A stretch of DNA of 64,000 nucleotides, taken from assembly GCF_050859505.1 (NCBI RefSeq), contig NZ_CP193934.1:2790001-2854000 (forward strand), in the 5' to 3' direction. Of this stretch, positions 1 to 10,663 are shown in pieces; position 1 is the stretch's first letter; each line of letters starts with the position of its first letter. Both the position numbers and the translations under genes were made by a program. The notes under the pieces were generated by a model. The model saw nothing but the letters and a program-made list of their open reading frames with translations. It ran no database searches and had not been told where the DNA came from. This DNA comes from Marinirhabdus sp050859505. Lineage in GTDB: Bacteria > Bacteroidota > Bacteroidia > Flavobacteriales > Flavobacteriaceae.

Positions 1-863
1 CTGGTATATACGAAGAACTCATTGAAACCATTCATAAATTAGACTTAGGCTTCTTTAAAATTTGGAAGAAAGAAGGATTTATAGCATCTTGGAATACGTA
101 TAATCTTTCTTTTTTATTGGCGCTTTTTTCGGGCGTCTTTATAAGCATTCTCTCGCTTGCTAAAACCATTACCTGGCTCTTAGCGGAGCATCCTATCCTA
201 GTCTGGTCCTTCTTTTTTGGACTGGTGGTAGCAAGTATTTTATATGTAGGCAGGCAAATTAAAATTTGGAATACAAAAGTGATTATTGCTTTACTACTAG
301 CAGCTGCAATTGCCTATGCCATTACTTTGGCAAAACCTATTGGTGATATAGAAAGTATTTGGTTTTTATTTTTGGCAGGATTTATTGCCATTATAGCTAT
401 GATTTTGCCTGGTGTGAGCGGTGCCTTTATACTATTATTATTAGGAGCTTATACGTCTATTATAGGAACCTTATCCCAATTAGGAGATGGTGTAACTAAA
501 CTTGATAGTGGTATTTTCTTTTCAGCATTTGGCAAGTTGCTTGTGTTTGCAGCGGGTGCTATTGTTGGGCTCAAATCCTTTTCACGTGTGCTGAATTATA
601 TGTTCAAAAATTTCAAAAATATAACACTCGCTGTATTAACAGGCTTTATGATTGGAGCTCTTAATAAAATTTGGCCGTGGAAAGAAGTATTACAATTTCG
701 TACCAACCATAATGGTGAGCAAGTTCCGTTTCTGGAAAAAAGTATTCTTCCTATTCAGTTTGACGGTGACCCTAAAGTACTTTTAGCGATTGTATTTATG
801 GTCGTAGGCTTTTTAACTATCTTTATCATGGAGCGATTCGCAGCTTCTAAAAAAGAAAGTTAA
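1..863 (+). CDS. DUF368 (PopT-type) undecaprenyl-phosphate translocase, 5' partial
   Basis: The reading frame is open from base 3 of the window, so the true start lies upstream. A TTG at 117 is internal to the protein, not its start. The visible part is a polytopic membrane protein with the DUF368 signature LPGVSGAFILLLLG near the middle and a WPWKE segment near the C-terminus. DUF368 proteins have been shown in other bacteria to return undecaprenyl phosphate across the cytoplasmic membrane during envelope synthesis (established for the family, inferred here). It overlaps the next gene, a second DUF368 protein, by one base (TAATG), so the two are probably translationally coupled. Family is clear; substrate is inferred. 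Confidence 0.85.
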   Translation, partial: GIYEELIETIHKLDLGFFKIWKKEGFIASWNTYNLSFLLALFSGVFISILSLAKTITWLLAEHPILVWSFFFGLVVASILYVGRQIKIWNTKVIIALLLAAAIAYAITLAKPIGDIESIWFLFLAGFIAIIAMILPGVSGAFILLLLGAYTSIIGTLSQLGDGVTKLDSGIFFSAFGKLLVFAAGAIVGLKSFSRVLNYMFKNFKNITLAVLTGFMIGALNKIWPWKEVLQFRTNHNGEQVPFLEKSILPIQFDGDPKVLLAIVFMVVGFLTIFIMERFAASKKES

Positions 864-1888
864 TGCAACAAACCCGGACCTTTTCAGATAAAATATGGTT
901 GGTTCTAAAGGGCCTTTTTATGGGGGCTGCTAATAAAGTGCCTGGAGTTTCTGGTGGTGTTGTAGCATTTGTAGCTGGGTTTTACGAGGAGTTTATATAC
1001 TCCCTTCAAAAAGTAAATCGAAAAGCCTTTGCCCTGTTTATAAACGGACGTTTTAAGAGTTTTTTCAAGTATATAAACGGTCGCTTTCTGGGATTACTTA
1101 TCTTAGGAATGGTAATTAGCTATTTTAGTGTCTCAAAAATATTAGATTACTTACTTGTTCATTACGAGCTATTTGTCTGGAGTACATTTTTTGGAATGAT
1201 TATAGGGTCTATTTATTTTATCGCCAAAGATTTTGGGGAATGGAACCGTACATATGTAGCCTACCTATTATGCGGTATCATTGCTGGAGTAAGCATCAGT
1301 TTCTTAGAACCCGCCCGGCAAAATAGCAACCTGTTTTTTGTGTTTTTCTGTGGAATTATTAGTGTCTCAGGAATGACGTTACCAGGGCTTTCTGGATCGT
1401 TTATCCTTATATTATTGGGTAACTACGTTTTGCTACTAGTGGATTCTGTAAATGCGCTTTTTGATACGTTTTCAGATTTAGTACAGGGTGATACTAGTTT
1501 TATCTCAAATCCGGAGCGAGTACAAATGCTTAAAATCCTGGCGGTGTTTACGTTGGGTTCTCTAACTGGGCTCGTCTCGTTATCACATTTACTGGGCTAT
1601 GTCCTAAAACGTTTTAAAAAGGCTACCTATGCTGTTATCATAGGGTTTATCGCTGGCTCCTTAGGTGTGGTTTGGCCGTGGAAAACAAAGCAAATTGATT
1701 ATGACAACTACGGAAATATTAAATCAGATGCTAACGGTAATGAAATTATAAAAGGCTATGATAGATATTGGCCGTCAGATTTTTCTTTCGAGACGTTTTG
1801 GGCAATACTCTTTATATTTGTAGGTATCGCACTTGTTTTAAGTTTGGATATATACCATAAAAAGAAAATTTCCCCCACAGATGTCTAG
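863..1888 (+). CDS. DUF368 (PopT-type) undecaprenyl-phosphate translocase
   Basis: A 341-residue polytopic membrane protein of full family length. It carries the two inverted-repeat signatures of DUF368: KVPGVSGGVVAF near residue 30 and LPGLSGSFILILLG in the middle. The C-terminal region has VWPWKTKQ, matching WPWKE in the upstream paralogue. Likely role: recycling of the undecaprenyl-phosphate lipid carrier used for peptidoglycan and polysaccharide export. Start ATG overlaps the upstream stop by one base, and its 3' end overlaps aroE by 8 bases, so this looks like one transcription unit. Having two tandem copies suggests either a heteromeric transporter or two lipid substrates; the sequence does not decide. 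Confidence 0.87.
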   Translation: MQQTRTFSDKIWLVLKGLFMGAANKVPGVSGGVVAFVAGFYEEFIYSLQKVNRKAFALFINGRFKSFFKYINGRFLGLLILGMVISYFSVSKILDYLLVHYELFVWSTFFGMIIGSIYFIAKDFGEWNRTYVAYLLCGIIAGVSISFLEPARQNSNLFFVFFCGIISVSGMTLPGLSGSFILILLGNYVLLLVDSVNALFDTFSDLVQGDTSFISNPERVQMLKILAVFTLGSLTGLVSLSHLLGYVLKRFKKATYAVIIGFIAGSLGVVWPWKTKQIDYDNYGNIKSDANGNEIIKGYDRYWPSDFSFETFWAILFIFVGIALVLSLDIYHKKKISPTDV

Positions 1889-2612
1889 ATTTGGTCTCTT
1901 AGGAAAAAATATTGAATATTCATTCTCTAAAACATTTTTTTCAGTAAAATTCGAAAATGAATCTCTCCCACATACGTATCATAATTTTGATATGTCGTGT
2001 ATCGAAAATTTTGATAATTTTATAGCAAACAATCCAGATATCAAAGGAATGAATGTCACCATTCCCTATAAGGAAGAAATCATTCCATATTTGTTTAGGC
2101 TTGACAAAGAATCTAAAAAAATAGGTGCTGTAAATACTATTAAATTCCGTAAGGATGGTAAATTAATTGGCTACAATACAGACCATTTTGGATTTGCAAC
2201 GGCACTGGCAGCGTTTTTACCCATTAAAGAGAAAACAGCACTCATTCTAGGAACTGGCGGCGCTTCTAAAGCAATTATATATGTTTTGGATGCTATGGGG
2301 TTTCAGTATCAATCTGTTTCCAGATATCCCAAAGGTGCTATTCTTGGATACCATCAACTTACAAAAGAAATCATTAAGAATCATTACTTAATTATAAACT
2401 GTACTCCTCTTGGAACCTTCCCAAACATCCAGGAAGTGCCCAATATTCCATATAATTATATAGGTGAAGATCACGTACTGTTCGATTTAATCTACAACCC
2501 CAGAGAAACCGAGTTTATGAAACGTGGCGCTGCTAATGGCGCTAGAGTAAGCAACGGTTTTACTATGTTGAAACACCAGGCACTTAAGTCTTGGGCTATC
2601 TGGAACCGTTAA
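1881..2612 (+). CDS. aroE: shikimate dehydrogenase
   Basis: Catalyses NADPH-dependent reduction of 3-dehydroshikimate to shikimate in the aromatic amino acid pathway, in the cytoplasm. At 243 residues it is slightly shorter than the roughly 270-residue E. coli enzyme. The N-terminal substrate motif GLLGKNIEYSFSKTFF, the catalytic lysine in NVTIPYKE (K64), GYNTDHFGF with the catalytic Asp, and the dinucleotide-binding LILGTGGASKAI are all present. It begins 8 bases inside the upstream DUF368 gene. The pairing with lipid-carrier recycling genes is positional only. Confidence 0.93.
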   Translation: MSRFGLLGKNIEYSFSKTFFSVKFENESLPHTYHNFDMSCIENFDNFIANNPDIKGMNVTIPYKEEIIPYLFRLDKESKKIGAVNTIKFRKDGKLIGYNTDHFGFATALAAFLPIKEKTALILGTGGASKAIIYVLDAMGFQYQSVSRYPKGAILGYHQLTKEIIKNHYLIINCTPLGTFPNIQEVPNIPYNYIGEDHVLFDLIYNPRETEFMKRGAANGARVSNGFTMLKHQALKSWAIWNR

Positions 2613-2710
2613 GACATTTCTCTCCTTCAAAATAAAGCGAACCGCTTTGTCGTTTCTATTGTTGTTAGTATCTTGAACCCTCATTAGTACGAACCCTAAC
2701 ATTGAAACAA

Positions 2711-4894
2711 ATGTCCGACGAAAAATTGCCCCAAAAAGAAAACACTACCCCAGAAAATGATGCCATTGAAAAAGCAATGGTTGAAGAATCTGCAAAGAAT
2801 ACTGAAACTAATTCACCACATTCAGAAGCTAATACCGATAAAGATCTGGTAGAATCTGCCCTTGTTGAAGCTTCAGAAAAACCTTCTGAAACTGATACAA
2901 TTAATACCGAATCTGTAGCTGTTTCAACTGAAATTTCAGAAGAAAAAGCAACAAAAAATGTTGAAAAAGATTCTAGTGAAGCTTCAGAAGAGGGGTCTAA
3001 AGAATCTGATAATAAGGATTCTATAAAAAACGATACTGAAGTTTCAGAAAATAATGAAACATCTACTTCAACAGCTGTAAAAAGTGAAGAGACAACCGAA
3101 GAAGAAGATACTTCAGAAGAAGAAGAAATAGCCTCAAGCGATGAAGAAGAAAAAGAAGAGGATGAGGAAGAAGACGTAGATTATAGCGAGCTTTCAAAAA
3201 AAGAACTTATAGCGGCCTTTGCAAAATTATTGAAAGAAAAACCCGTTCAGGAAATTAAAAAAGAAGCCGAGGATATTAAAACAGAGTTTAACTCAAAATT
3301 CTCTGAAGCTCTTGAAGAAAAGAAAGAAGAATTTCTAGCCGCAGGCGGAAACATTATAGATTTCCACTACTCTACTCCTATTAAACAAGAATTTAACTCG
3401 CTGTATTTCGATTATAAGGAGAAAAGAAACAATCACTATAAAAACTTAAAGAAAGACCTTCAAGCCAATTTGGCGAAACGTGAAGAGTTAATTGAAGAGT
3501 TAAAAGGGCTTTTAACCACAGAAGAGAACATAAACACAACCTACAAACACTTTAAGGAAATACAAGAGCGTTGGCACACGGCAGGTGCTATACCACGTGA
3601 TAAATACAATCTTACTTGGAACACCTATCACCACCACGTAGAGAACTTCTACGATTTCTTACACTTAAACAGAGAATTTCGGGATCTAGATTTTAAGCAC
3701 AATCTAGATCAAAAGCTAAAAATAATAATTAGAGCCGAAGAATTACAACAGGAGCCAGATATAAACAAAGCATTTCGTGAGTTGCAAATGCTTCATAAAA
3801 TGTGGAAAGAAGAGATTGGACCAGTTGCCAAAGAATACCGGGACAATGTCTGGGATAAGTTTAGTGAAGCTACAAAAGTAATTCACGACAAGCGTCAGGC
3901 ACAGCAGGAAGAATTTGACAAAGAATTTGAAACCAACTACGAAACTAAAAAAGACTTAGTCGCTCAAATAGAATCTTTTAAAGATAAAGCGAAGCCAAAC
4001 CATAGCTCATGGCAGCACGCCATGAAAAAGGTACAAGAATTACGAGATACTTATTTTGCGACGGGTAAGGTGCCACGAAACAAAAACAAAGAAATCTGGA
4101 ATGCATTTAAGAATGCCACACGTGATTTTAATAAAGAGAAAAATAATTTCTACAAAGACCAGAAAAAAGAACAGTACGCAAACTTAGAAAAGAAACGTGA
4201 CCTCATTAAAACTGCTAATGAAAATAAGGATAATGACGATTTTGACACCGTAACTCCTTTAATGAAAAAGATACAGGCAGACTGGAAATCTATTGGCCAC
4301 GTTCCCAGAAAAGAAAGTGATAAAGTATGGAAAGAATTTAAAGCAGCCTGTAATTATTATTTTGACAGAATACACGCAAAAAAGAACGAAGCCAGCCAGG
4401 AAGAGGAAGAGAACCTTACTAAAAAAGAAGCTTTACTCGAATCTTTAAAAACTAAAGAGCTTACAGGGGATCGTAAAACAGATTTATCTGCGATTAAAGC
4501 TTCCATTAAAGAATGGAAAGAAATTGGCCGTGTTCCTTATAAAACAAAGAATATAGAACAAGACTTTAATAAGTTGCTGGATGGATTTTTCAAAAAGTTA
4601 GATCTTGGTAAAAACGAAGCTGAACTTATTAAGTATGAAAACAAAGTAAGCTCCATGGTATCGCAGGATGATGCTCGGAAATTACAGAATGAGCATTTTT
4701 TCATTTCAAAAAAAATAGACGAAGTAAAAGCAGAGATAAACCAGTTAGAAAATAACCTTGGTTTCTTTCAGCACGTGCCAGATGATAATCCAATGGTGGC
4801 CGAAGTACATAAAAACATAGCGCGTCACAAAGAACAATTAGAGGTTTGGAAAAAGAAACTTATTAAAATAAAATCTGCCCGTAGCGACTCCTAA
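2711..4894 (+). CDS. DUF349 domain protein with acidic N-terminus
   Basis: About 727 residues. I start it at ATG 2711 (MSDEKLPQ) rather than the TTG three codons upstream. Residues 1 to about 160 are a low-complexity, very acidic Glu/Ser/Thr region. The rest is helical, with repeated W-x-x-x-G-x-(V/I)-P-(R/K) segments (for example WHTAGAIPRDK, YFATGKVPRNK, WKSIGHVPRKE, WKEIGRVPYKT), the repeating unit of DUF349. No catalytic motif is seen. Function unknown; proteins of this family are common in Bacteroidota and Actinobacteria. The last base overlaps the methyltransferase start (TAATG). Confidence 0.85.
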   Translation: MSDEKLPQKENTTPENDAIEKAMVEESAKNTETNSPHSEANTDKDLVESALVEASEKPSETDTINTESVAVSTEISEEKATKNVEKDSSEASEEGSKESDNKDSIKNDTEVSENNETSTSTAVKSEETTEEEDTSEEEEIASSDEEEKEEDEEEDVDYSELSKKELIAAFAKLLKEKPVQEIKKEAEDIKTEFNSKFSEALEEKKEEFLAAGGNIIDFHYSTPIKQEFNSLYFDYKEKRNNHYKNLKKDLQANLAKREELIEELKGLLTTEENINTTYKHFKEIQERWHTAGAIPRDKYNLTWNTYHHHVENFYDFLHLNREFRDLDFKHNLDQKLKIIIRAEELQQEPDINKAFRELQMLHKMWKEEIGPVAKEYRDNVWDKFSEATKVIHDKRQAQQEEFDKEFETNYETKKDLVAQIESFKDKAKPNHSSWQHAMKKVQELRDTYFATGKVPRNKNKEIWNAFKNATRDFNKEKNNFYKDQKKEQYANLEKKRDLIKTANENKDNDDFDTVTPLMKKIQADWKSIGHVPRKESDKVWKEFKAACNYYFDRIHAKKNEASQEEEENLTKKEALLESLKTKELTGDRKTDLSAIKASIKEWKEIGRVPYKTKNIEQDFNKLLDGFFKKLDLGKNEAELIKYENKVSSMVSQDDARKLQNEHFFISKKIDEVKAEINQLENNLGFFQHVPDDNPMVAEVHKNIARHKEQLEVWKKKLIKIKSARSDS

Positions 4895-5526
4895 TGGTTT
4901 GCTGTATTCTTTGTCGTAGTGCAAAGACTTCGGAATATTTTCGGGACGAGCAGCACTGTTTTTTTGTTTGTGATACGTGCACGACGGTTTTTAGACATCC
5001 TGAAACCTGGATTACACCTCTGGCTGAAAAAGAGCGGTATTTAGCACATAAGAATGATGTAGAAGACCCGGGATATCAAAAGTTTGTGAGTCCTTTGGTG
5101 GAAGCAGTTTCAGCTAGCTTTCCATCTACAGCTTTGGGGCTGGATTTTGGAGCAGGAACTGGGCCTGTAGTGGCTAAATTGCTTAGGGAACAAAGCTATT
5201 CAATAGTTTTATACGATCCTTTTTTCCATACCGATACGGGTGTTTTAGAAAAAAAGTATGACTTTGTCTTTTGCTGTGAAGTTATAGAGCATTTTCACCA
5301 CCCTTTAAAAGAATTTAAATTACTGAAAAATCTTCTCAAACCAGACGGCAAGCTATTTTGCATGACCAATCTTTGGGCAGGGAATTCCGAAGAATTTGAA
5401 AGCTGGTGGTATAAAAATGATAGTACGCATACCCTATTCTACAACCCTGCCAATTTAAAGTATATACAAGAAAACTGTGATTTTAAAAACATTTCAATAA
5501 AAGGAAATTGTATAAAATTTAATTAA
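4894..5526 (+). CDS. class I SAM-dependent methyltransferase with N-terminal Cys4 knuckle
   Basis: A 210-residue protein. Residues 3-31 contain two CxxC pairs (CILC and CDTC), likely a small zinc ribbon. Then comes a Rossmann SAM-binding motif I, LGLDFGAGTGPVV, and a post-motif CEVIEHFHHP typical of small-molecule methyltransferases. This N-terminal zinc knuckle plus methyltransferase layout is shared by several uncharacterised bacterial methyltransferases. Substrate unknown. The start overlaps the DUF349 stop by one base, so the pair is probably co-expressed. No dedicated promoter is evident. Confidence 0.82.
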   Translation: MVCCILCRSAKTSEYFRDEQHCFFVCDTCTTVFRHPETWITPLAEKERYLAHKNDVEDPGYQKFVSPLVEAVSASFPSTALGLDFGAGTGPVVAKLLREQSYSIVLYDPFFHTDTGVLEKKYDFVFCCEVIEHFHHPLKEFKLLKNLLKPDGKLFCMTNLWAGNSEEFESWWYKNDSTHTLFYNPANLKYIQENCDFKNISIKGNCIKFN

Positions 5527-5560
5527 GTTTTTGGTTTGCTAGACTTGTCACTACTTACTA

Positions 5561-6130
5561 ATGGAAGAAAAACCAGAATTATATTTTCCCAAAGATGTTG
5601 AATGGCGCGATTGGTTGGATAAAAACCACGCTGTACATCCACAAGGGGTATATTTAATTTTTTACAAACTGGAGACTAATATTCCAACTATGCGCTGGGA
5701 AGAGGCGGTAAAAGTTGCGTTGTGTTTTGGATGGATAGATAGTACGGTAAAATCGTTAGGAAATGGAAAAAGGCGTCAATACTTCTGCCCTCGTAACCCA
5801 AAAAGCAGTTGGAGCAAACTCAACAAATCATATATACCCGAATTAGAACTCCAAGGGTTCATTCACAAAAAAGGTTGGAAAATGATCGAATTAGCCAAGC
5901 AAACTGGCACATGGACAGCAATGGATGCGATTGACAACCTAGTAATTCCAGAAGATCTTAAAATAGCTTTTGAGAACCATCCAATTGCTTTTAAAAACTA
6001 CAAAAAATTTAGTCCTAGCTACCGTAAAAATTACTTAGCTTGGCTGCATAACGCAAAACGACAAACTACCCGCGATACCCGTATTCTAGAAATTATCCAG
6101 CTTTGCAAAGACAACATAAAATCCAGGTAA
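5561..6130 (+). CDS. YdeI/OmpD-associated family protein
   Basis: A 189-residue soluble protein. Features include an N-terminal W-R-x-W-L segment (VEWRDWLDKNH), the family motif GWIDSTVKSL, and FCPRNPKSSWSKLNK, with a C-terminal helical part (SPSYRKNYLAWLHNAKRQTT). These match the YdeI/OmpD-associated family (COG4430), whose biochemical role is not firmly established. It follows the methyltransferase by 34 bases on the same strand and converges on the thioredoxin gene with only 3 bases between stops. Confidence 0.8.
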   Translation: MEEKPELYFPKDVEWRDWLDKNHAVHPQGVYLIFYKLETNIPTMRWEEAVKVALCFGWIDSTVKSLGNGKRRQYFCPRNPKSSWSKLNKSYIPELELQGFIHKKGWKMIELAKQTGTWTAMDAIDNLVIPEDLKIAFENHPIAFKNYKKFSPSYRKNYLAWLHNAKRQTTRDTRILEIIQLCKDNIKSR

Positions 6131-6133
6131 TAC

Positions 6134-6697
6134 CTACTCGGCTAAGAGTGCATCTATAGTTTCCCGAACAGATTCACTATCCCAATCTGCTGCACCTTTT
6201 TTATTGATACTAATTTTTCCACTTTTTGAAATAAGATAGGTAGTAGGAAAAGAATTTGTTTCCAATAGTTTTGGAAAGTTGTCTTGTGTGGTATATACTG
6301 GAAAACTATATTCTTTTTTATCGATAAATCGTTGTAGTATTTCAGTGTCTTCTAAGGATACAAAATAAAAGGATACTTCGGTATGATAGCGATCGTACAA
6401 GGCTTGCATAGAAGGCATCTCGGCTAAACACGGCGGGCACCAGGTAGCCCAAACATTCACTAAGGTTACTTTTTTTTCAGCTGAAGTAAAATCTATTGTA
6501 GTTCCTTCTAAATCTTGTAATTGCCAGCTGTAGTCTGAAAGTATTTCTTGTTCTTCTTCGGCAATTTCAGAAGGACTAAAAGCGATGAGCCTATTAAAAA
6601 ATACTTTAATGGGTGTACCCGTTTGTGGTATAAAAAGTAAAGCTACCAAAACCAATAGTATTATTGTACTCCAATTTTTTTTAAAGAAAGTAATCAT
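6134..6697 (-). CDS. TlpA-like membrane-anchored thioredoxin
   Basis: Start chosen at ATG 6697 (MITFFKKNW), giving 187 residues; a TTG two codons upstream is possible. One N-terminal hydrophobic segment (about residues 10-24) should anchor the protein to the cytoplasmic membrane with its domain outside. The thioredoxin fold carries NVWATWCPPCLAEMP with redox cysteines C87 and C90 and a cis-Pro region SFPTTYLI. Proteins of this TlpA/ResA type reduce disulfides during cytochrome c maturation or in periplasmic proteins; the specific partner is not indicated by neighbours. Convergent with the YdeI-like gene. Confidence 0.87.
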   Translation of the reverse strand: MITFFKKNWSTIILLVLVALLFIPQTGTPIKVFFNRLIAFSPSEIAEEEQEILSDYSWQLQDLEGTTIDFTSAEKKVTLVNVWATWCPPCLAEMPSMQALYDRYHTEVSFYFVSLEDTEILQRFIDKKEYSFPVYTTQDNFPKLLETNSFPTTYLISKSGKISINKKGAADWDSESVRETIDALLAE

Positions 6698-6722
6698 ACA
6701 CAAATATATAAAATGAAACTAT

Positions 6723-6768
6723 TAAAAAAACGTATAAAGCGCGCTCCCAGAACGGGAAACACGCTTTA
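6723..6768 (-). terminator. second hairpin terminator-like structure behind aconitase
   Basis: Stem TAAAGCG (6735-6741) with CGCTTTA (6762-6768), inner stem TCCC/GGGA, and a 7-A run at 6724-6730 that reads as a U tract on the minus strand. It lies between the first aconitase terminator and tlpA, so it may act as a back-up terminator insulating tlpA. Confidence 0.45.
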
Positions 6769-6840
6769 AAATAACAAACAAAAAACAGTCTTAATTTCTT
6801 GTAACCCGTCTTAAGTATGAAAAATTGAAACAACCTTACA

Positions 6841-6869
6841 AAAAAAAGACCTTGATTTGCATCAAGGTC
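6841..6869 (-). terminator. intrinsic terminator of aconitase
   Basis: Perfect 9-bp stem GACCTTGAT (6848-6856) / ATCAAGGTC (6861-6869) with loop TTGC, followed on the minus strand by seven U (6841-6847). It sits 25 bases beyond the aconitase stop codon. Confidence 0.85.
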
Positions 6870-6893
6870 TCGTATAAAAATTATGAATTTAAA

Positions 6894-9158
<2,265 letters not shown>

Positions 9159-9498
9159 ATTTTTTCGGTTTTAAGTTTTGAAGTAAAATTATGGTAAAGC
9201 TTACCATTTACAAGTCTTGCGAAGGTACAAAATTTTGAAATATTTTGAAAATATACAACGGAATTGCTTTTTTATTAAAAAAAATTCAATAATTGAGAAC
9301 CTATTGAAAGATAATTGATTAATTCGACAATAGCAACGCCCTAAAATTATCAATTTGAAAATGAAGGCGTTAATTTACAGGATGGCTATTTGCTGAAATT
9401 GAGATTAATTACACACTTTTAGCTACTAATATGGTAAAAAAGTATAACCAAGGTTTCAGAAAGCCTGGCTTACATACATACTACTATCCCTGAAAATT
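9159..9498. other. non-coding interval upstream of aconitase
   Basis: No gene is supported in these 340 bases, which are very AT-rich. A weak minus-strand -7-like element (TACCTTCG, 9220-9227) could serve aconitase but I find no -33 match at the usual spacing. I see no tRNA, small ORF or convincing hairpin. Confidence 0.5.
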
Positions 9499-9702
9499 TC
9501 ATTTCGAGTGGCGATACTCCTGTATAAGTCTGCTAATAGCTACAATGATAGCAAGAAGTTGAAATACAAAAGCAATTACTAGGAGTGTGGGAGCGTTCAA
9601 AAATTCATATCCCCAATGTAACATTTTGAATATTGCTCCCAAAATATAGAATGCAATACCTATAAGAAACAAAATAATAGGAACAATAAATTTTTTAAAC
9701 AT
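9499..9702 (-). CDS. small two-TM membrane protein, GldL-like
   Basis: A 67-residue protein with two hydrophobic helices (about 6-28 and 36-58) joined by FKMLHWGYEFLNAP, and a basic C-terminal tail. The GAIFKMLHW segment closely resembles the first helix hairpin of the gliding/type IX secretion motor protein GldL (GALFKILHW-like, from memory), but the long C-terminal GldL domain is absent. Its start overlaps the MoxR stop by one base (TAATG), so it is translationally coupled to the ATPase. Function unknown; it may be a membrane partner of the ATPase. Confidence 0.6.
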   Translation of the reverse strand: MFKKFIVPIILFLIGIAFYILGAIFKMLHWGYEFLNAPTLLVIAFVFQLLAIIVAISRLIQEYRHSK

Positions 9703-10655
9703 TAATACAAACTTTTTATGATTTCTTCAATAGAAAGTCCTTCGGCTTCTGCTTTGTAGTTTTTAATGAGACGGTGACGTAAGATACCAATGGCTACCTT
9801 TTGTACGTCTTCAATATCTGGTGAGAATTTTCCGTGTAATGCAGCATTTGCTTTAGCTCCCAGAATCAAGTTCTGTGAAGCACGCGGCCCCGCTCCCCAA
9901 TCTACATAGTTTTTTATTATTTCGGGTGCACCCGGACTAGTAGGTCTTGTTTTACCTACCAGTGTCACTGCATATTCTACCACATTATCTGCTACCGGAA
10001 TTTTTCTAATAAGTTGTTGGAAATCTATAATCTCTTGCGAAGAGAATAATGCGTTTACTTGCTGTGAGGTTCCTCCAGTAGTAATTTTAACGACTTCTAC
10101 TTCTTCAGCAAAGCTTGGATAGTCTAAATTTATCGCAAACATAAAACGGTCTAACTGGGCTTCAGGCAATGGGTAGGTACCTTCTTGCTCAATAGGATTT
10201 TGAGTAGCTAAAACAAAATAAGGTAAATCTAATTTGTAGTGATTTCCGGCAATGGTAACCGCTCGTTCCTGCATTGCTTCTAGTAAGGCAGCCTGTGTTT
10301 TTGGAGGCGTACGGTTAATCTCATCTGCTAAAATGATATTGGAGAAGATGGGACCTTTAATGAACTTAAATGTTCTGTTTTCATCTAAAATTTCAGAACC
10401 TAATATATCACTAGGCATTAAATCTGGCGTAAACTGAATACGTTTAAATTGCAGTCCAAGCGCTTGCGCCACAGTATTTACAAGTAACGTTTTGGCAAGA
10501 CCTGGCACTCCAATTAGTAGTGCGTGACCCCCAGAAAAAACAGATAATAATACCTGCTCTACAACTTCATCCTGTCCTACAATTACTTTTTTTATTTCTT
10601 GCCTAAGGGCATTATATTTTTTTACGAGTTGCTCTACTGCCGCTACGTCTCCCAT
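9702..10655 (-). CDS. MoxR-family AAA+ ATPase
   Basis: A 317-residue AAA+ ATPase of MoxR type. Walker A GVPGLAKT is at residues 49-56, Walker B ILADEINR at 108-115, sensor 1 is ATQNPIEQEGTYPLPEAQLD, and a C-terminal lid domain follows (GPRASQNLI). MoxR ATPases act as chaperones that assemble or insert metal cofactors into partner complexes, commonly with von Willebrand-A proteins. Here no DUF58 or vWA gene is adjacent. It follows three periplasmic folding factors by 8 bases and is coupled to a small GldL-like membrane protein. This differs from the second MoxR at 56768. Confidence 0.9.
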   Translation of the reverse strand: MGDVAAVEQLVKKYNALRQEIKKVIVGQDEVVEQVLLSVFSGGHALLIGVPGLAKTLLVNTVAQALGLQFKRIQFTPDLMPSDILGSEILDENRTFKFIKGPIFSNIILADEINRTPPKTQAALLEAMQERAVTIAGNHYKLDLPYFVLATQNPIEQEGTYPLPEAQLDRFMFAINLDYPSFAEEVEVVKITTGGTSQQVNALFSSQEIIDFQQLIRKIPVADNVVEYAVTLVGKTRPTSPGAPEIIKNYVDWGAGPRASQNLILGAKANAALHGKFSPDIEDVQKVAIGILRHRLIKNYKAEAEGLSIEEIIKSLY

Positions 10656-10663
10656 AATGTATT

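Noticed and set aside
2646..2676. Promoter TTTG-N19-TATCTTGA before the DUF349 gene
   Set aside because: The -7 box matches only TAnnTT; too weak, and co-transcription with aroE is possible.
6701..6708. -7 element TATATTTG for tlpA
   Set aside because: It ends 4 bases from the ATG, leaving no sensible transcription start; probably chance in AT-rich DNA.
9461..9480. Possible terminator-like hairpin AAGGTTTCAGAAAGCCT
   Set aside because: Pairs only with bulges and almost no loop.
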